A stretch of DNA of 64,000 nt from Varroa destructor (GCF_002443255.2 NW_019211455.1:8961959-9025958); one strand, 5' to 3'. Positions 12,501 through 27,108 are shown, counted from the stretch's first letter. Numbers and translations are program-made. The notes: generated by a model from the sequence alone, not told the origin.

Positions 12501-15500
12501 TATGTGCGCGACGAAAAACATGGTATTGCATAATAATACGTTTGCCCAGCCGCAAGCGAATACAGGGTGGCAAAGCAGAGGCGCATGTGGCTTGATATTA
12601 TTTGATTCGAGATAAAAGGTGCACAAACGGTGCATATGGCAATGGAAACAGACTTGAATGTAAAGCAGAAACTTTAAAATGAAAATTGACATAGGTAATT
12701 CGGCTATACAAAATTAACTGGGATTAATGTGTGGTCAAAATGATCGTTGCAGGCTAAGATTCCACTACGTTTAGACCTGTTTTGATAACAGAAAATGAAA
12801 GTGTGTCAAGCTCAGAATTTCTTCTTTAAAAGACCGATCATAAACGGAAACCACTTCACAGGAAGTAGGTTTTTCTGAAATCTTTGGCGTCCTCCTTGGT
12901 TTACGTGCAAAAAATTTAAAAAAAAAAAGACTCGAAACTAATTCAGTCTATTTCATATTGGCCGTCCTGCACCTGAAACAGCTCTGGTACCCTGCATCAC
13001 TATTCGTGTATCTTTTTCTTCTAGGGTACAGCGCATCGGTATTATTTAAGCAGGACAGATCTGGTTTTAAAGATCAGCGTTGAGTATATCATGCCTTTTT
13101 AATTAGTTCCTAATAGAATGATAATCATCATTAGGGTTTGTACGTAATGTACAAGTATATTACAATGTTTGAATAACTGTTATGATGTTGTGATGATGGG
13201 TTTTATCACTATTATTATCATTCAAACAGTGTTTGGTGTCACTAGGACAAACGTAATCATAATTAATAATACAATGTAACTTATCCAATGATCACGGTAT
13301 ATTCAATATCTTCACGTTAGATATGGCTCAGCCAAAAGTCGTGAATTCCCAGATCATAGCACGTAACGTGCTTTCAGTCAATGCCTGTACGATTAGGTAA
13401 AATCCGAGACTGACAACGTTATGTCCTGTCTGGTGGCTTTTTTCCGATTATCACTTACAGGCATGTTTATGTAGGTGGGGGCATTTGAAAAGACATTTGA
13501 TTTTTGAATGTATAGCAAATGTACAGTATACTAGCAAGCTAATATATGAGAATGCCGTTAGGAAAATAATGCTGCCTCGGCTTGTAAATAGTGTTACAAA
13601 ACATTGTTATACCTATACGTGATGGGTTATGTCAGCTCTATTACTGAAAATAACAAAAGCCTTTTCAGACTCGTAAGGCGTATAGTTCAGAGTTCATTTA
13701 GACAAAGCATTTGAGTCCACAGAACCAGTCAGCCGACGATGCTACCGTAAGGAGTGACGATGCAATTAGCCGCACCGAAAGGGCCGCTACTAATGATATA
13801 AACAAGTCTACAAATGAACTAGAAAGAGCGACTCTATTTTGAGATAGAATATGATTAGAGTTAGCCCCTTTTGTCAAAAAAAAGTTTTGATGATGAAAAT
13901 AACCCTCTTTCCAATACGAGAATGTTGTCCTTAATTCTCTTCTATTGGTATTGGTAAGCCATTTCTATAGCTTTTTACGTACGGCGAGCGATTTCAGATG
14001 ACTTGAACTACTAGGCTGCAAAGTAATAATGGATCATATCCCATTTAGTGGTAGCATTTTGTTAATCATTAGTGTCCATACGAGATGTTCGTTAGATGTC
14101 CTGATGATTTATAGATTTGAATTAGGACAGAGAAATTGGCTTACCTAGCCTACAAAGCTAGGTCCGCAGTAGGATGTTGATGCTTTTCGATGACCGTTTA
14201 TTCGCCCGTATATGTGATATTCTTAATTCATTGTTAATAGTTTGTATGTCGATTAGATGTAATGGTAGTTAATATTTCCGTCGTGTGTGAGCTGAGCTAA
14301 GTCTATGTTAATGTCTTTACGTGTGTGTGTTCATGTAGTCTATAAAATATATATAAAATGACGAAAAAATAATCGAGCGATTCTTGTCTCTTCGATTTCC
14401 ACAATGTTCGGCTTATGTTTACGTCTGCACCTCAGCCCGCTGTTTTAGGGGCACAATATTTCATTGTTACTAGACATGCTGAATTTCAGACGGCAGGAGC
14501 TATGACCTGTTTGGCCGATTGAGTAATGATTGCTTAGTTACTCATAACTCGGGATAACAGGAGCTCGTAGTTCTGGTTGAAATGATGCTGTCTAACTGCG
14601 TTAGACGGTGATTCTAACGGGCGGCTAGAGTCGGAAGAAATCTGAACTTGCACTTGAGTCATAATAACGAACTTCTGACTTGCTCATCTGATCCGTTTCC
14701 GATTCATTGAACGCTTTATATTCGCTCAGTAATCACTTCGTGTTCTTTGAAGACGAATATACAATATCCAGGTAAAAATATGTTCTTTGAACTTTTTGTT
14801 GAATAGCTGTAGACTATGATTTTGGCCTTTTTTAAGGTACAATACGATTTTTTGGATCTATGCGTACCATGTAGAGAATAGCTTGCTGTCTATGTACAAC
14901 TTCTAAGTCGATAGAATGACTACAGCTGCCTGTTTGTGGAATCGTTTGGAATATGTGTGGATAGCAGACGCAAAATTATGTTATAGTGAATAGAAAATCA
15001 ATTAAGAATTATGGCTGATTCTGTACCACACAAGATAATCAATTGAAAATTAATGGTGACAATAGTAATTCTTTCTTTTCTCGCCGGAACAGACATATAT
15101 TGGTTTGTACACGATACCATATGATATCGACGCAAGATTTTTCCCAAAGACGTATATCCATTCAGTGCCTAGATATAGATGGCGGGGATTCGCTTTCGTT
15201 CTTAATGCAAAAATAATAAAACAGTGTGAGCAAGCTCTATCTAAATTACGTACACTTGGTACCTATTTAACATTATAAACCCATATTGCTAAGCGACATA
15301 TATCTGTAACGAATATATCATAGATTTTGCCATTAGAGATTGTTTATTTCGAGAACACTTGAGCTTTTTAATTGTTGTGCTGGCAGTCAAGCTGCTCGCC
15401 CTAACTGGTCGCCATACAACTCAATTGATTATATACTCTTGAAAAAAATATAATTAAGATGGGCTTGTATAATATTGCCATTATTTTTTCAAAAACCTAA

Positions 15501-16103
15501 TATCAAATGCCTCTGTTTTTCGCTGTCCTTTCAATACCTGCCTTTTTTATCCTCAATGTTCAGAAAGGACTTTGATAAGAATAGCACAAAAATTGCAGCA
15601 AATAAAACAAAGCAAAAGGGTACCAATCTTGATTTTTTTCCACACATTCCCCTATCTTTCATTGTCTTCTTAGCTACGACATCATCATACTCAACCCCGT
15701 TTCGATCAATACTACCAACAGGCGTTGTCGGTCGTATGAAATGCTGCCGTCGTTACGCTGGTTTTTGATGATAAATCGAGGCGGTACGCAGTAAACCATG
15801 AGGTGGGTTTTTCTCTTTTTATCGGACTCTAGAGCCGTTGATTTCGCCAGTTCTGATTCTTGGTTAAAGCTCTTTCATACTTTTTTCTAGGGAACTGTTT
15901 ATTCCAAACGATTTCTTCGGTTTCAACAGACGAAACAGGGCTACCTCTTCAGCCCTTATTCAGCTTTCCCTACGCTAGCCGCTCATTTATGAGACCCTAA
16001 CTGTCTACGTGTGTATTCGGGCTATCCATCAACAGAGTTCTTATTTAGCTTACTTACACTGCACCCTCTTTTTTTCTTTTTTTCATCATCTGCTCATCCA
16101 TAG

Positions 16104-16180
16104 CCCGTCTACCCGTCCTCATTAATCGAAAGCTTCATTGAAGTTGCTGGTCGCACGCGTCGCTACTGTTACGGTTGCTT
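16104..16180 (+). CDS. candidate internal exon, 77 nt
   Basis: A long pyrimidine-rich tract with TTTTTTTC ends in an AG at 16,102-16,103, and a strong donor gtaagtt starts at 16,181. Between them one frame is fully open: 25 codons plus two bases (phase 0 in, phase 2 out), containing the peptide IESFIEVAGRTRRYCYGC. The splice signals and GC-ending codons are better than expected from the surrounding DNA. I do not recognise the peptide, and a short open frame can arise by chance. Confidence 0.3.
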
Positions 16181-17180
16181 GTAAGTTACTCACGATTTTT
16201 CTGATTTAGCGGTACAGTACTGGTGGAACAACTCAATAGGCTGCAAACAGAGAGAACTAACATGGTTGAATAGGGACGGCATTCACGCTAGTCACCTCGG
16301 AGTTGAACGACACGTTTCTTCATCGATCCATCGGGCTTGATGCTTGCTTAATTTGCCGGAGCCCTGTCTACGTGGCTTTCGTTTGAATACCTGCGAAAAC
16401 TAAAAAAAGATCACTCCCCTGAAGTGGTCTTTTTCTATATTTCGCTTTATAAGTGATCTGCTGATAGCGGCGGAAAGCCGTAAGCCGCGCCCACGTCTGT
16501 AGTTACACTGCTATACATTATTGTAACATATCAAATACCGACCGTATCGGGGACCATCGTGTAAAACGCAAAGTTGCAAAGTCTTTTATCCCACGACAGC
16601 GTACCAAAACGGCCGCACGTAATACCTCTGTTGTGGCTTTTTGTTTGCCTGCAGCCAACGATAAACATTTGTCCGACAACAGTCTGTTGAACAGGGATGA
16701 CAAGGCCAATGCTTTGTCACAGCCGTTTCTAGGGAGTTACGCTCTTTCCAAGCGCCCCCTGTGCTTGCCTTAGCTCATTGGCCTATTGATAAATGTTAGC
16801 AGTGCGCAGTTCACCTAAATATACCCATTTTCTATTTGCCTTCGATTCTAACAGGCAGATTTGCTTGTTGCTTTGTAATAGTTTACCTCACGCGACCTTG
16901 TTGCGCTTTATATTATTGTGCGTTCCCGCACAATGTGTATCGATTAGTAGCCGTTATGAGCTGTTCATGAGCGCACCTGCTGGCAGGGCAGGATCGGATC
17001 TCCAAACATGTGTTCGTATAAATAGGCTTCGGGCCACATGATGAAGAGAACAGATAGGAAAGCAGACGGAGGTATAAGACGACGCTGGCTCGGGAGTAAA
17101 AAGAAAGCGAAGAAAGACGAGTTAGGCGTTGCTGTTCTGTTTAGATAGATATGTAAACACGGTGTAGGCGGGGAAGAGTT

Positions 17181-17282
17181 ATGATTTTCATTATTCTTTT
17201 TGCGTGTTGCACAGCGGTAGCAGTAGCAGTACAAGGAGCAAAAAATTGCATCGGGATCAATGGCGTCAACGAAGACAACTAG
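17181..17282 (+). CDS. weak candidate secreted micro-ORF, 33 aa
   Basis: An ATG frame of 33 codons begins MIFIILFACCTAVAVAVQGA, a shape typical of a signal peptide with a cleavable small-residue end. A short polar tail with one Cys follows, then TAG. Part of the hydrophobic stretch is encoded by a GTAGCA repeat, so it may be accidental. No good donor follows within the frame. Confidence 0.13.
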   Translation: MIFIILFACCTAVAVAVQGAKNCIGINGVNEDN

Positions 17283-20200
17283 GTCGACTCATCTTCCCTA
17301 CGGTTTTGCGTAGTTTCACGAGCAGGCGCCCGAGAGGACAACGGTTAACAACTTTTAAAGATTTTCAGAGTTTTTTGGCAGGAACATGGAAGGACAATTA
17401 AAGTTTTTCTCAGACTGTCCATTTTATCGGACAGTAGTTCGATATGTATAATGAAGACGTGGGATTTGCCGAGATTTGTAAGGATTGACTTAATGCCCTT
17501 AGGGATGGGAGTTGTCGATGGTAACAATTATTTCTAAGTTTAACCAAGTACACCGTACAATATCTTTTTTCGCCTAACTGAGCTGCATATGGCGCATTGA
17601 AGATACCTTGTACGCAACAGTTGTTTTTGCTATGCAAGCGTTATTTGTAGATGTACTTACGGACCTGCAAGCACATAACCAATTCGGAACCGCATGCGTT
17701 CATTGCTGTGCAGGTGTGGAACACTGGAATTAAACATTGAGAATATTGACCGAAAATAACCATCACCTGAGGTAAAAAAGTGGATGTATGTATATACAGA
17801 CATCAACCAATGGACACGTATCACACTTGTACGGTTACAACTGACCATACTTGCACTTCGTTCTGTCGATCTGTTTTTCCTTTATCCAATACAAATCATC
17901 TCATACCTTTTTAGTTCTATTTATCTGGCTTGACTTACCAGTACGATACTCTACGGTTTATATCCAATCATAAGCATATTTTCGTAGGCCTAGAGTAGTT
18001 CAGAAGGTGCATTTGAGTGTATTAAGCTTCTGAGGGGTACTGACGATATTAAGTAGTTAAAATTCTCATCTCATGGATAGCGTCTATATTTGCACCCATC
18101 ATAAAATCTAACGACGTTACCAGCGCCGATCGTAACCTACTTTGTCTCTGTCTTTCACACAGATGCCTGCAAGTGCACACACATACCCACATAGAGACAG
18201 ACAGACGCTCAGATACGCAGGCGTACTTAGTCACACATTTATGTATATGTATAAGTAGATACAGTATTTATGTAAAAAAACGTTTGAGTTCACACAAGAA
18301 TTATTCGACAATCAACCGCATCACAGTCAGTATCTTCTGTTTTTTCTCAGTGCGATTTGAACCATGAACCGGCTGACGTTTGAGAAGAAGAAAAGCGAAG
18401 TCGACGGAGAAAATGGCGCGATGCTTCATCAGTTTATCTGACGGTGTTTTCCGTCAACGACTGACAACGACAACATATGGAGAACTGATGCTCGTTATGT
18501 GTCCTTCCCTCTGGCCAAAATCAGCCTTCTCACACCGAGCTCTTGTTATTCAGCCGTTCGTCGGTCTGCCCCAAGCCCCACTGGCCATAGAAGTTGTAGA
18601 GTAGCGTGGCTATAGAAGTCAGGCACGAGAAAAATCAACAATTGCAAGCAGCTGTTACGGTGTAGTTAACGTGGCATCGAGAGTTGAACGAACGAGTTAG
18701 TAAAGCAGAAAGAAGTTTTCCTCATTTTCAGTCCTTATTGGCTCTATTCTGTGACATCGTTTTTTTTTTCCTTTCTGTTCTTTCGGTGTTTTCTCTTGCA
18801 TTTTTACGCCTTCACTGATCTGCAGGCGTGAGTAAAAGGAAAAGTAGGAAAGGGACTGTCATATATAGGACTGCGACAAATCGATTCGATCTAAACACAT
18901 AATACCGCTTACCATAGCACAGTGCCGTTGTTGTCTGAACTCCCGTATCTGACGTGCTCTATTCGCGGTACAGCACTGACTAGTCGATCGAAATCCGCTC
19001 CGTTACTGGCGTCTCTGCCGTGGCTGATGTTGTTGCTGTTATTTCCATATTTGCTGGACTGACCGCAAAGATGCGTCAACCGAATTGGCAAAGTCACAGA
19101 AAATGGAAGATGAACGTTAATGAGCGAACGATTCGTCGGTGTTGTCCGTTCATCTGCTTAAACTGGTGATTATCCTTGAGGATTGTCCCTGGCGGGCCGC
19201 TCGGCAAAAGCTTTTTTAGCCTGAACAAAAAGCTCAATGTGTCCACCCAGCTGAAATAGGAATCGCTTGTTTCCCGCTGGTGGAACAAAAGACCAGCGAC
19301 GACGACGTCTTGTAGCAAGACGACCACCTGTAGAACTGGAAATAGTTGGAATGAGCAATTCTGAGTGTCTATCTTCTGTGGTTCATTGTCCATTCTGATT
19401 TGATCTATACTGAGGAGAAGCAGCTTTCGAAATTGGCAATATATATATGTCGATACCGGATCCAACAGCCGTAAACAGCGTCGAGACTGGGTACAAAGCG
19501 GACAAACAGAAGAAGCTGCAACAGCAACCGGGGGCTTTCCTTTACCTATGTGCCGCACGATTAGAGTCGCATAACGTTTATGAACGTTCAATGCATAGAT
19601 ATATAAATGCATTCGCCAAAGGCAAAGATGGTTATGGTGATGAAACCTGGACGGCTAAAGCGACGCCACTACAACAAAAACCCCTAGGGCAGTAACTGAA
19701 ATAACTAATCGTTAACAATCGTCATGGTCGAGAGGCTAGTGCCACTAATATACGAACCAACGCAGTGCTAAGAGCAAAAAAAAGCAAGCGATTTTAGAGT
19801 TTGTAGTCCTACAATGGCCACCCGTAGGTGCTTATTTTTACACAGTAGCTGTCGCATGCGTATACTACGCTACCTAAAGCCTGCGGCTGGTTGAGCTGCG
19901 ATTTTTCAAAGAACCGCACGACTTAAAATAAAGGACCATCACTCACTACATGTTGCTAAAATAGATACAAGCGAAAAGTGACTAGAAAGAAAACTAATGC
20001 CTAGACTTTGTCTCGCTACCGAAACTATATGTATGTATATAACTGTTTTTGGGAAGCTGTAAACAATGTAACTCAATGTAGTAATTGTCTAACATACTTC
20101 AACGGGTGAGGTGTGTGTAGCTAGATATGGACGAAGTTCTACATGTATAAATTGATCGAAGCAGACTACGTGTAAGCAAGATGGAAAAACTTATGGACGA

Positions 20201-23200
20201 CACGGGAAACAACTAATTCAATGCGGCCACGACTTAAAAACTCTGTTTTTTCTCTCTGTAAGTCATCCCAGCAAGGGATGAAAGCACAGAAAACCAAGCT
20301 ATTAGTAAAAACGAAAAAAAAAAAAATCATCCCAATTAGGCTAAAAGACTTCGGCCAAATTTCGTTGTATCAGACGTGACAGGTTTAATTACCAAGTCCG
20401 CAAATAAGTCTCATACAATTCGCATATTATAAATATATTCGCAAAATATTATATAAGCATATCTGGTTCATTATTAAATTTTGAATTTGAACAGAAACAT
20501 TAGATGCAAGCAAATGCCTCAAATTTTCCCACATTTAAGAGTTACTTATACGTTAGAAACAGTATTATAGCAACTTAGTCTTTAGTAAGCTTTATAAAGT
20601 TTCGATACTTCACTCACATACAATTTGTATTTAGGTCAATTCACCCCCAACTCGTTGTACTCTTTTCTTAAATTGTCTCTACGTTCAATTTCTTTTGTGA
20701 CCAAGATTGAAAGCCATAAGCTACTAACTTATGAAAAATGATTTAATCCTTTAAATTTTATAGTAAAAGTTATATAATAATAATAAATGTTATATAATAA
20801 TATTTTCATTGTTAAGTTGCGACAAGCACTAAAAAGATCTTTAAAAATGAGTTATTTTTTACTTTAAAATGATAATAATAAGTAAAATAGTTAAAATGAA
20901 TTTTTTTATTAAATTAGTAATGGAGTAAATTTGAAAGAATATCGAAAAACATTTAATTTTTCTATCTTTTTGATGCAAATAAGTTTAGGTTAGCACGGCA
21001 TTTTTCAACGCTATAGCTCAGATCATGCACCTGTCTGCCATAATTCCCATAACGGTAATTGGCGTAAAAACCAGCTAAAAATATCTATTTTCAAGTCCCA
21101 GTAAAGTTGGTCTAGACTCTTTTCGTTAACAGAACTATAAGAATATTGGAGGGGGAATAACCGAACGGAGTGTCAGGAAAGGCTGGGAGAAATGGGACAA
21201 ACAGAAGGTGATTGACTTCAGATTGTCTGATTTTGTCGACAGCTTTGACGATTCGTTTGATGATGAACATGTTCATTACACGACTCCCATTTCAGCAAAT
21301 TGATTATGTCGATTTTTGCCTAATGTTGACAGCCATTAGTTTTTGAGTATAGGTGTACTTACCCCCCTATACCCTGTACAGACTGCGTAGCTCTACCAAG
21401 CTACACGAGAGTTCGAAAAAGTTGCTAAGCGTTACGTAAGGGTTTTCGAATTATTTATAAACTTCGATTTAATATATTTATGTTCTTAAGCAGGTTTTAG
21501 AAACATTCACGGCCAGCGCATTAATCGCACTGATTTTGCATTGAGGGAGGCAGCGAAAAGATGCTTACAGCCAAGGAAGACAAAAATTTAACACATCTCA
21601 AATAACTAAAAGGAGTGCAAAGACAGTATACATTGGCAGTACTGATTCAGAGCAGACGCCAACATTAACACTAACATCAATGGTGGCAATAACCGATGAA
21701 TGACATGCTGAAAGCCCTTTCTTCTATTGCTGTTCGTCCGTTTCGATCAGTGTTTAGTAGATACTAGCCATAGCCCCTACCTTTCACGCTCTCCTTTGCG
21801 TGCGCCCGCGCGCATTTGAAATGTTGCGTGGTGCCGCAGGATAACAGCAGTGTTGACGGGGAAAGCATCGCTGACGCCAGAGGGTGTCGGCGTTTTGAAG
21901 TGCTATGACCTGCAGAAATGATGGCAGCAGCAACAGCAGCAGCAGACAGAATGAAACCTATAGTATATTTCGTAGCCGCAATAACATATTATTGTTAAGG
22001 TTTTCATCATTAATACTATCCAGAAGCTGGGAAAAAAACAACAATGGCAGGAACCAAAGGATTTGATTTGACGTTTCCTTCTTGGCACCGATGACTTTTT
22101 CTGTTTGTGTGACGGATATGGAGGCTAATGACGGGATGGCACAGGGAGAAGGTCAATGGATTGGGTCAAGAACAGCACCAGTGGATTCAGCTACTTCTTA
22201 CGGACGGCTGCTATCGCATGACACCATAAAACGCGATAGTCAGCCACACATTGCTTTTTACTTATACCCATACGTAGGGAGGGACAATTGATATCGCAGT
22301 TTTTTACATAAAGACACGTATTGTCTAAAACGTCGGCTTCACTTGGGATGGCTACGCCTATAAACCGAAGTGTAGTTTGCCGAGAAACAAGAAATAAGAT
22401 GTTCATTCCGCTACTATATATTCAGTTCATATATGATAATTTGTAGTATTCATTATCATTATTACTTATAATTGAACTGTAACTGATAGAGATTTTAAAA
22501 AGCAAAAGATTCTTAAAGCGTATTTATAAACTGCATACGCATCTGTCCCTATAGTCATCCTTCAGCAGTAATTACGCCTCACAACGTGATTGCCGTCTGC
22601 TTATCTGCCGACCGGTTAATATCGACGCAGTCAGGGTTAACCTCCTACGTGTAGCAAATTTTATGCTACTTGTTATTAATTAACTCAACATATTTCAACT
22701 ATTTCCTGCTATCCGATGGAGGCCCTATTGCATATATTTAAATGAGCACCATTCTGTCTCTCTATCCTAATATGCTGTAAAAGATACTCGACAAACAGGC
22801 TATAGGGTGTTCTTCTTGTAGCTTGTCGTTGATACATTTTGCATTTCTTCTAAACCTCTCTCACTGGCACTGCATTGTGTATCTCCTAGCGGACGTCATT
22901 TATTTTTCTGCTATCCGCCATAACCCCCTTGATCCATATATTGTTGTGCATGTTACGCTATTTCACCGTTTTTTGTCATGTGATTCTAGGCCGGTGTATA
23001 CAACTGTACCATTTGACACGAATACAGTTCGATTCCCTCATTTGACTCTCTTTTACATTATATATGTATATGGATATATGTGTGTGCGTGCCATTCTTGT
23101 TCGTGTCTACCCGTTCAATTCTGCTGACATTTCACTAGTCGTTAATAAGTAACTACAGAAAGACCGTATGTGTGGTACGCTTAGCAAGCATCATCGTTTG

Positions 23201-23544
23201 AAACGTTTTTTGTCCTGAAGACCCAACCCCTTTATTGCAGTGGTTTCCTTAAAACGAAACGTTTTTTTTATGTTGTTACGAAATTCACAGTTCTGTATTC
23301 ACTGTAACAAGGAATACTCCTATAGTCATTTTTGATGGTATTTGTTAGTCTGCTTAGCTTTCCCTTAGGTTTTTACAGTAGAAATGTCTTATTATGTGGC
23401 CTAAACTTCATCAACTTTCTTTATGAACTTTGTAATATGAACAGCAGTAATATGCTTTTATAGGAGCTCACGCAAAAGTCCTTTGTGCCTGACAAAAATA
23501 ACCACTTGGTAACTTTTGTCTTACAATTACGTTAAGAATGAACT

Positions 23545-23597
23545 TCGCATGAGCGGTTAAGGCTGTGCGCCTTCACTTGAAACCAGTCGATGCCTAC
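23545..23597 (+). repeat. tRNA-Ser-like 5' half (relic)
   Basis: GAGCGGTTAAGGC at 23,551-23,563 matches the D-arm/A-box region of a class II tRNA, and CACTTGAAACC downstream resembles the anticodon loop of tRNA-Ser(TGA). No B box (GGTTCGANNCC) follows, and the stems do not pair well. This fits a broken tRNA copy or the head of a tRNA-derived SINE, not a working tRNA gene. Confidence 0.3.
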
Positions 23598-25988
23598 CAA
23601 ACAGTCAGCTCTACGGACATCATTAATATGACAGGAAGCTTGCCTTAAGTGAGCATAATTGTTACGTAACGGCCTAACGGAAAGCCTCAATCAGCCTAAA
23701 CTACTTCGGTAATTGGTTGATGTCGTTCATCATCAACCACAGATTCGAGAACTTCGTGAACCGCGATATGTTGTGCTGGAAATAACGTTGCGTTGTCGAA
23801 TACAAACATTGTAAGCGCGTGCTTCATAAACCGTGTTAGTCAACACATTAGCTGTTGATCTTAGCTGGCGTATAGGGTAGCTGAAGAATATAGTTATGTT
23901 CGTAACCAGTATGCCGCTGGAGGATAGACGCGTGGACACGTGTGCTGATGAGGGCACGATGTCGTCGGATAGAAAAGCCGCCGTCTCCTATTGGAACGCG
24001 CGAACCGATTTTAGCGATAATATTCAAAAGTACGTCGACGTTTTTGGGCAAATTAGATTCTTTTAAAAATAATGTGTATCTATCTCTTTACAGTGATCAA
24101 CATAATTACAAGGTACTGGTTTGTCTATTAAAAAATCTATTCGGAGACATTCTACTAACTTGAAAGCTTATGTCTTAGGGAAAATTAAGTTTTTTTTTTT
24201 CATGACTTTTCACTGGTGTAGTTAATTAAAATTTTCGCCCTCTGCCGATTTTATTGTCAAGGCAGAAGCGAGACAAACAATTGAGAGGATTCATTACTAA
24301 CCATAACTGCCCAATACGAACTGCTTTTATACTAGAAGATAAAAGTTATTAGAAGTACAAGCAACTGAGCATGGTCGTTGAATGACTTCTACTAATTGTT
24401 ATTCTATCTATTCCATTATTTGATCGATCCAGGCGGATATATATTCTAGACATAGACAAATGCAACAATACTACCACTGTCTCCCACGAAATTCGAAGAA
24501 AGGTTGTTGACGGTAAACTGACTACATCTGGACCAGCAAAAAGTACGAAGATAGCTTTGGTACATGATAAATAGTCTACACATGGACTGTGGACATAATA
24601 CAAATTGGCATCTTCGTTGCGTCAATTATGGTTTACTAGTACAGTTCTCTACGAGGCCACGAAATAGAGGCCTAGTCACCACTTAGAAACTCTCCAGCAT
24701 ACCGCACATGTCGACTATACGTATAATGCGCTTTGCGACAAACACACGGAATAGTTCTGGAAAAGATTTTCGATCAACGTTTTAATAGATAAACAGCCGC
24801 TCGAAAGTTATAATCGTGAGATTCTCGCGCATAGAAAAAAAACTTACTGTAGCTTACGATTCCAGAATCTAAACTACAGGACAGACTAAGATAAAGTTAG
24901 TAGCTAACAACAATCGACATGACGCTGTTTTAAGTATATCGAATTCGATTGATATTTCTATGATTACTTGTTTTACACACATGAAATTTCCCCTGGAAAT
25001 ATGACAAACGTTATAACCAAAGCTGCACTGTTGGAACTTCCTTGACTAGATTTGATCGAATTTACTATCATTTTTGTCGCCGCTTAACACAGACTTTGCG
25101 ACTTGACAATTTCGCATATGCTACCCTAGACCAACTGATATGATTAATCACAAATGGCGATCTTTTCAACTATACGAGTGCTCCAAAATCTTACTGTAAT
25201 ACCATAGGGCCATTTTCGGCAAACGCGTATGACCGAAATGTCATCGATTGCGGAACTACTAATTGCTTCTATTTGAATGTCCAACACTTTTTTGGATAAC
25301 GGCAATAGGGAACTGTAAAGGCCCGTTGTTCAAGAGACGACGTTTCTTTATAAAAGTCTCTCCCACTCCACATTATTGTGCTACTACTTTAAGCTAAGCG
25401 TTGTAATATCTCTACTTTTTGCTTGGGGATTTCGCCAGCAGCATTCCGCTTCCAACAACAGGCAGGCAAACCGAAGTAACACAGTCGGCACCATGCGGGC
25501 CAGTCAAACCTGAGCAATTATTTGTCCCTACCAAACGCGACCTTGGACATAGCACTTCTCCGTTCACATGTACGACGTTATCGTTTTTTGTTTGTTGTCG
25601 ACATGCTTGTCAACGATATAGTCCGCTTCCAGCGAATAGATCAGAATGCCTAGCTCAGAAATTACTTCTAAATAGCGTATAGTTACATTAAGCAGTCAAT
25701 GTAGACTCTGCTTTTCTGACCTGCTTCTGTCTGTGTACGCCTGCGCTTATTGTGACGTAACAGTTTGAGCGGCCGGCGCCATTGTCGTCGTCGTCGCTGT
25801 CGTTCGGCTATCACACTTCGTGTCATTAGTTAGGGATAGAGTTGTCAAGAAGTTATTTCTTTAGAAAATTCACATTCATTATCCTCAGCATTGTTATTTA
25901 TACCTGCTTGTTTAAAGCAACGTTTTATCGAAAACGATACGGTGTCAAGTACTCCACGACAACTGCGTCAGAGAGGAAAGCGTGAGCA

Positions 25989-26065
25989 TCGAAATACGGC
26001 GGTGTGGATTCAGCGACACCTAAATGTCGCCGCCGCCGCCGCCGCCGCTGTCGAAATACGGCGGT
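25989..26065. repeat. GCC repeat flanked by 15-bp direct repeats
   Basis: TCGAAATACGGCGGT occurs at 25,989-26,003 and again at 26,051-26,065. Between the copies is a pure CGC run at 26,028-26,048. The layout suggests a slippage or duplication event around the triplet run. It produces a poly-Ala frame on the plus strand that I do not take as a gene. Confidence 0.85.
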
Positions 26066-27108
26066 TTCAAGGTAATGCCACTGCTGCTAATGATTTTTGC
26101 TGAGTGCAAAGTGAAGTTTTGAACAAGGAGCGTTGGAGAAAACGTTTTGTAATAATTTTAACGGTGTAATCGATTTTTCGTAACGAGGTAGAGTTGACAC
26201 CTTTACCTAATACCAAAAAAGTCCTACTTTGAAAGAACATGGTTCATAGTACTGTTATCCGCAGCATCATTAACCACACCAACCCTATTAGCTTCGAGAA
26301 AAAGAATAATTGGCTAGTACCAGCTAGCGTCCAACCGATGCTGATACATACACATAATTACTATGTGCAGAGGGAATAAATAGTGGTTTTCTTGTTTTTC
26401 GACGTACATAACACTACAGAAGTAACATCGACGCTTAAGTTTCTGGTCGTGCTGGTAAAACGCTGCGTTGCGCGCGATTGGCCGACAGCATAAATTGCCT
26501 TCAGTAGAGGATATCGTTGTTCATACGTTTCGTCCGGCATCGCCGTTAGGCTTTTCAGGTTCGTTTCCAGCATGGAACAGAGTGTGTCTATGTCCTGGTT
26601 CATACCCAGATGTGCCTACCAAGATGTCCCTAAGATTAGCAAGCAAGTACGTTACCCACTATGTTACCACAAAGACTTTTTTGTACGATGACTGGAATTT
26701 TTCGTTTGCTGAGATCGATACTAAGTGTAACAAAAGATGCAGAACATGACGCCGCTGCGCGATCCAAGTCGAGCTACTGCTGTCGCCCGTTAACGCTGAT
26801 ACCTAGAGCAGGGCCTGATGGACCGCCAGTCGACGCAGTATTCGTTTCTATTCGTTCACTAAAGCCGGTTAATATCGGCCCACTTCTGTCGTTTTTGTTC
26901 AAATGTCGTCGAGAAACTACTCAGTGGAAAGCTAATGAGGTCCGCTTTATTTCGTGTTAGTCACCCGTCGAACTGAGTTGGGGATTTGTCGATAAAGACT
27001 CGACGTAGACTGATGCTACGTGTGTATAGTCAGTGTATACGAAGTGTTCCAGCCCACTGCTGCTTGCAATGGCACTGCTAGCGTCGTCGTCGCCGCTATA
27101 CTCGTCAG

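Larger units (their letters stand above)
6755..16103. other. long non-coding stretch
   Basis: No gene recognised. It contains the perfect palindrome at 7,537-7,584. A GC-richer patch at about 9,200-10,250 is full of GCG/GCA/GAT triplets, which keeps several frames open on both strands without a convincing protein. AT-rich DNA follows to 16 kb. The 97-106 aa frames in this part look compositional. Confidence 0.5.
16181..27108. other. long non-coding stretch
   Basis: No gene recognised. A very AT-rich block lies at about 20,380-20,990, with a repeated motif gttatataataata. A possible tRNA relic is at 23,545-23,597, and a GCC repeat flanked by direct repeats is at 25,989-26,065. A 172-codon minus-strand frame at 19,094-19,612 shows no motifs, membrane pattern or splice structure I can support. 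Confidence 0.45.

Noticed and set aside
19094..19612. 172-codon minus-strand frame, the longest in the left part
   Set aside because: No motif, no consistent composition, and a second minus frame is open over part of it. I see no splice or promoter context.
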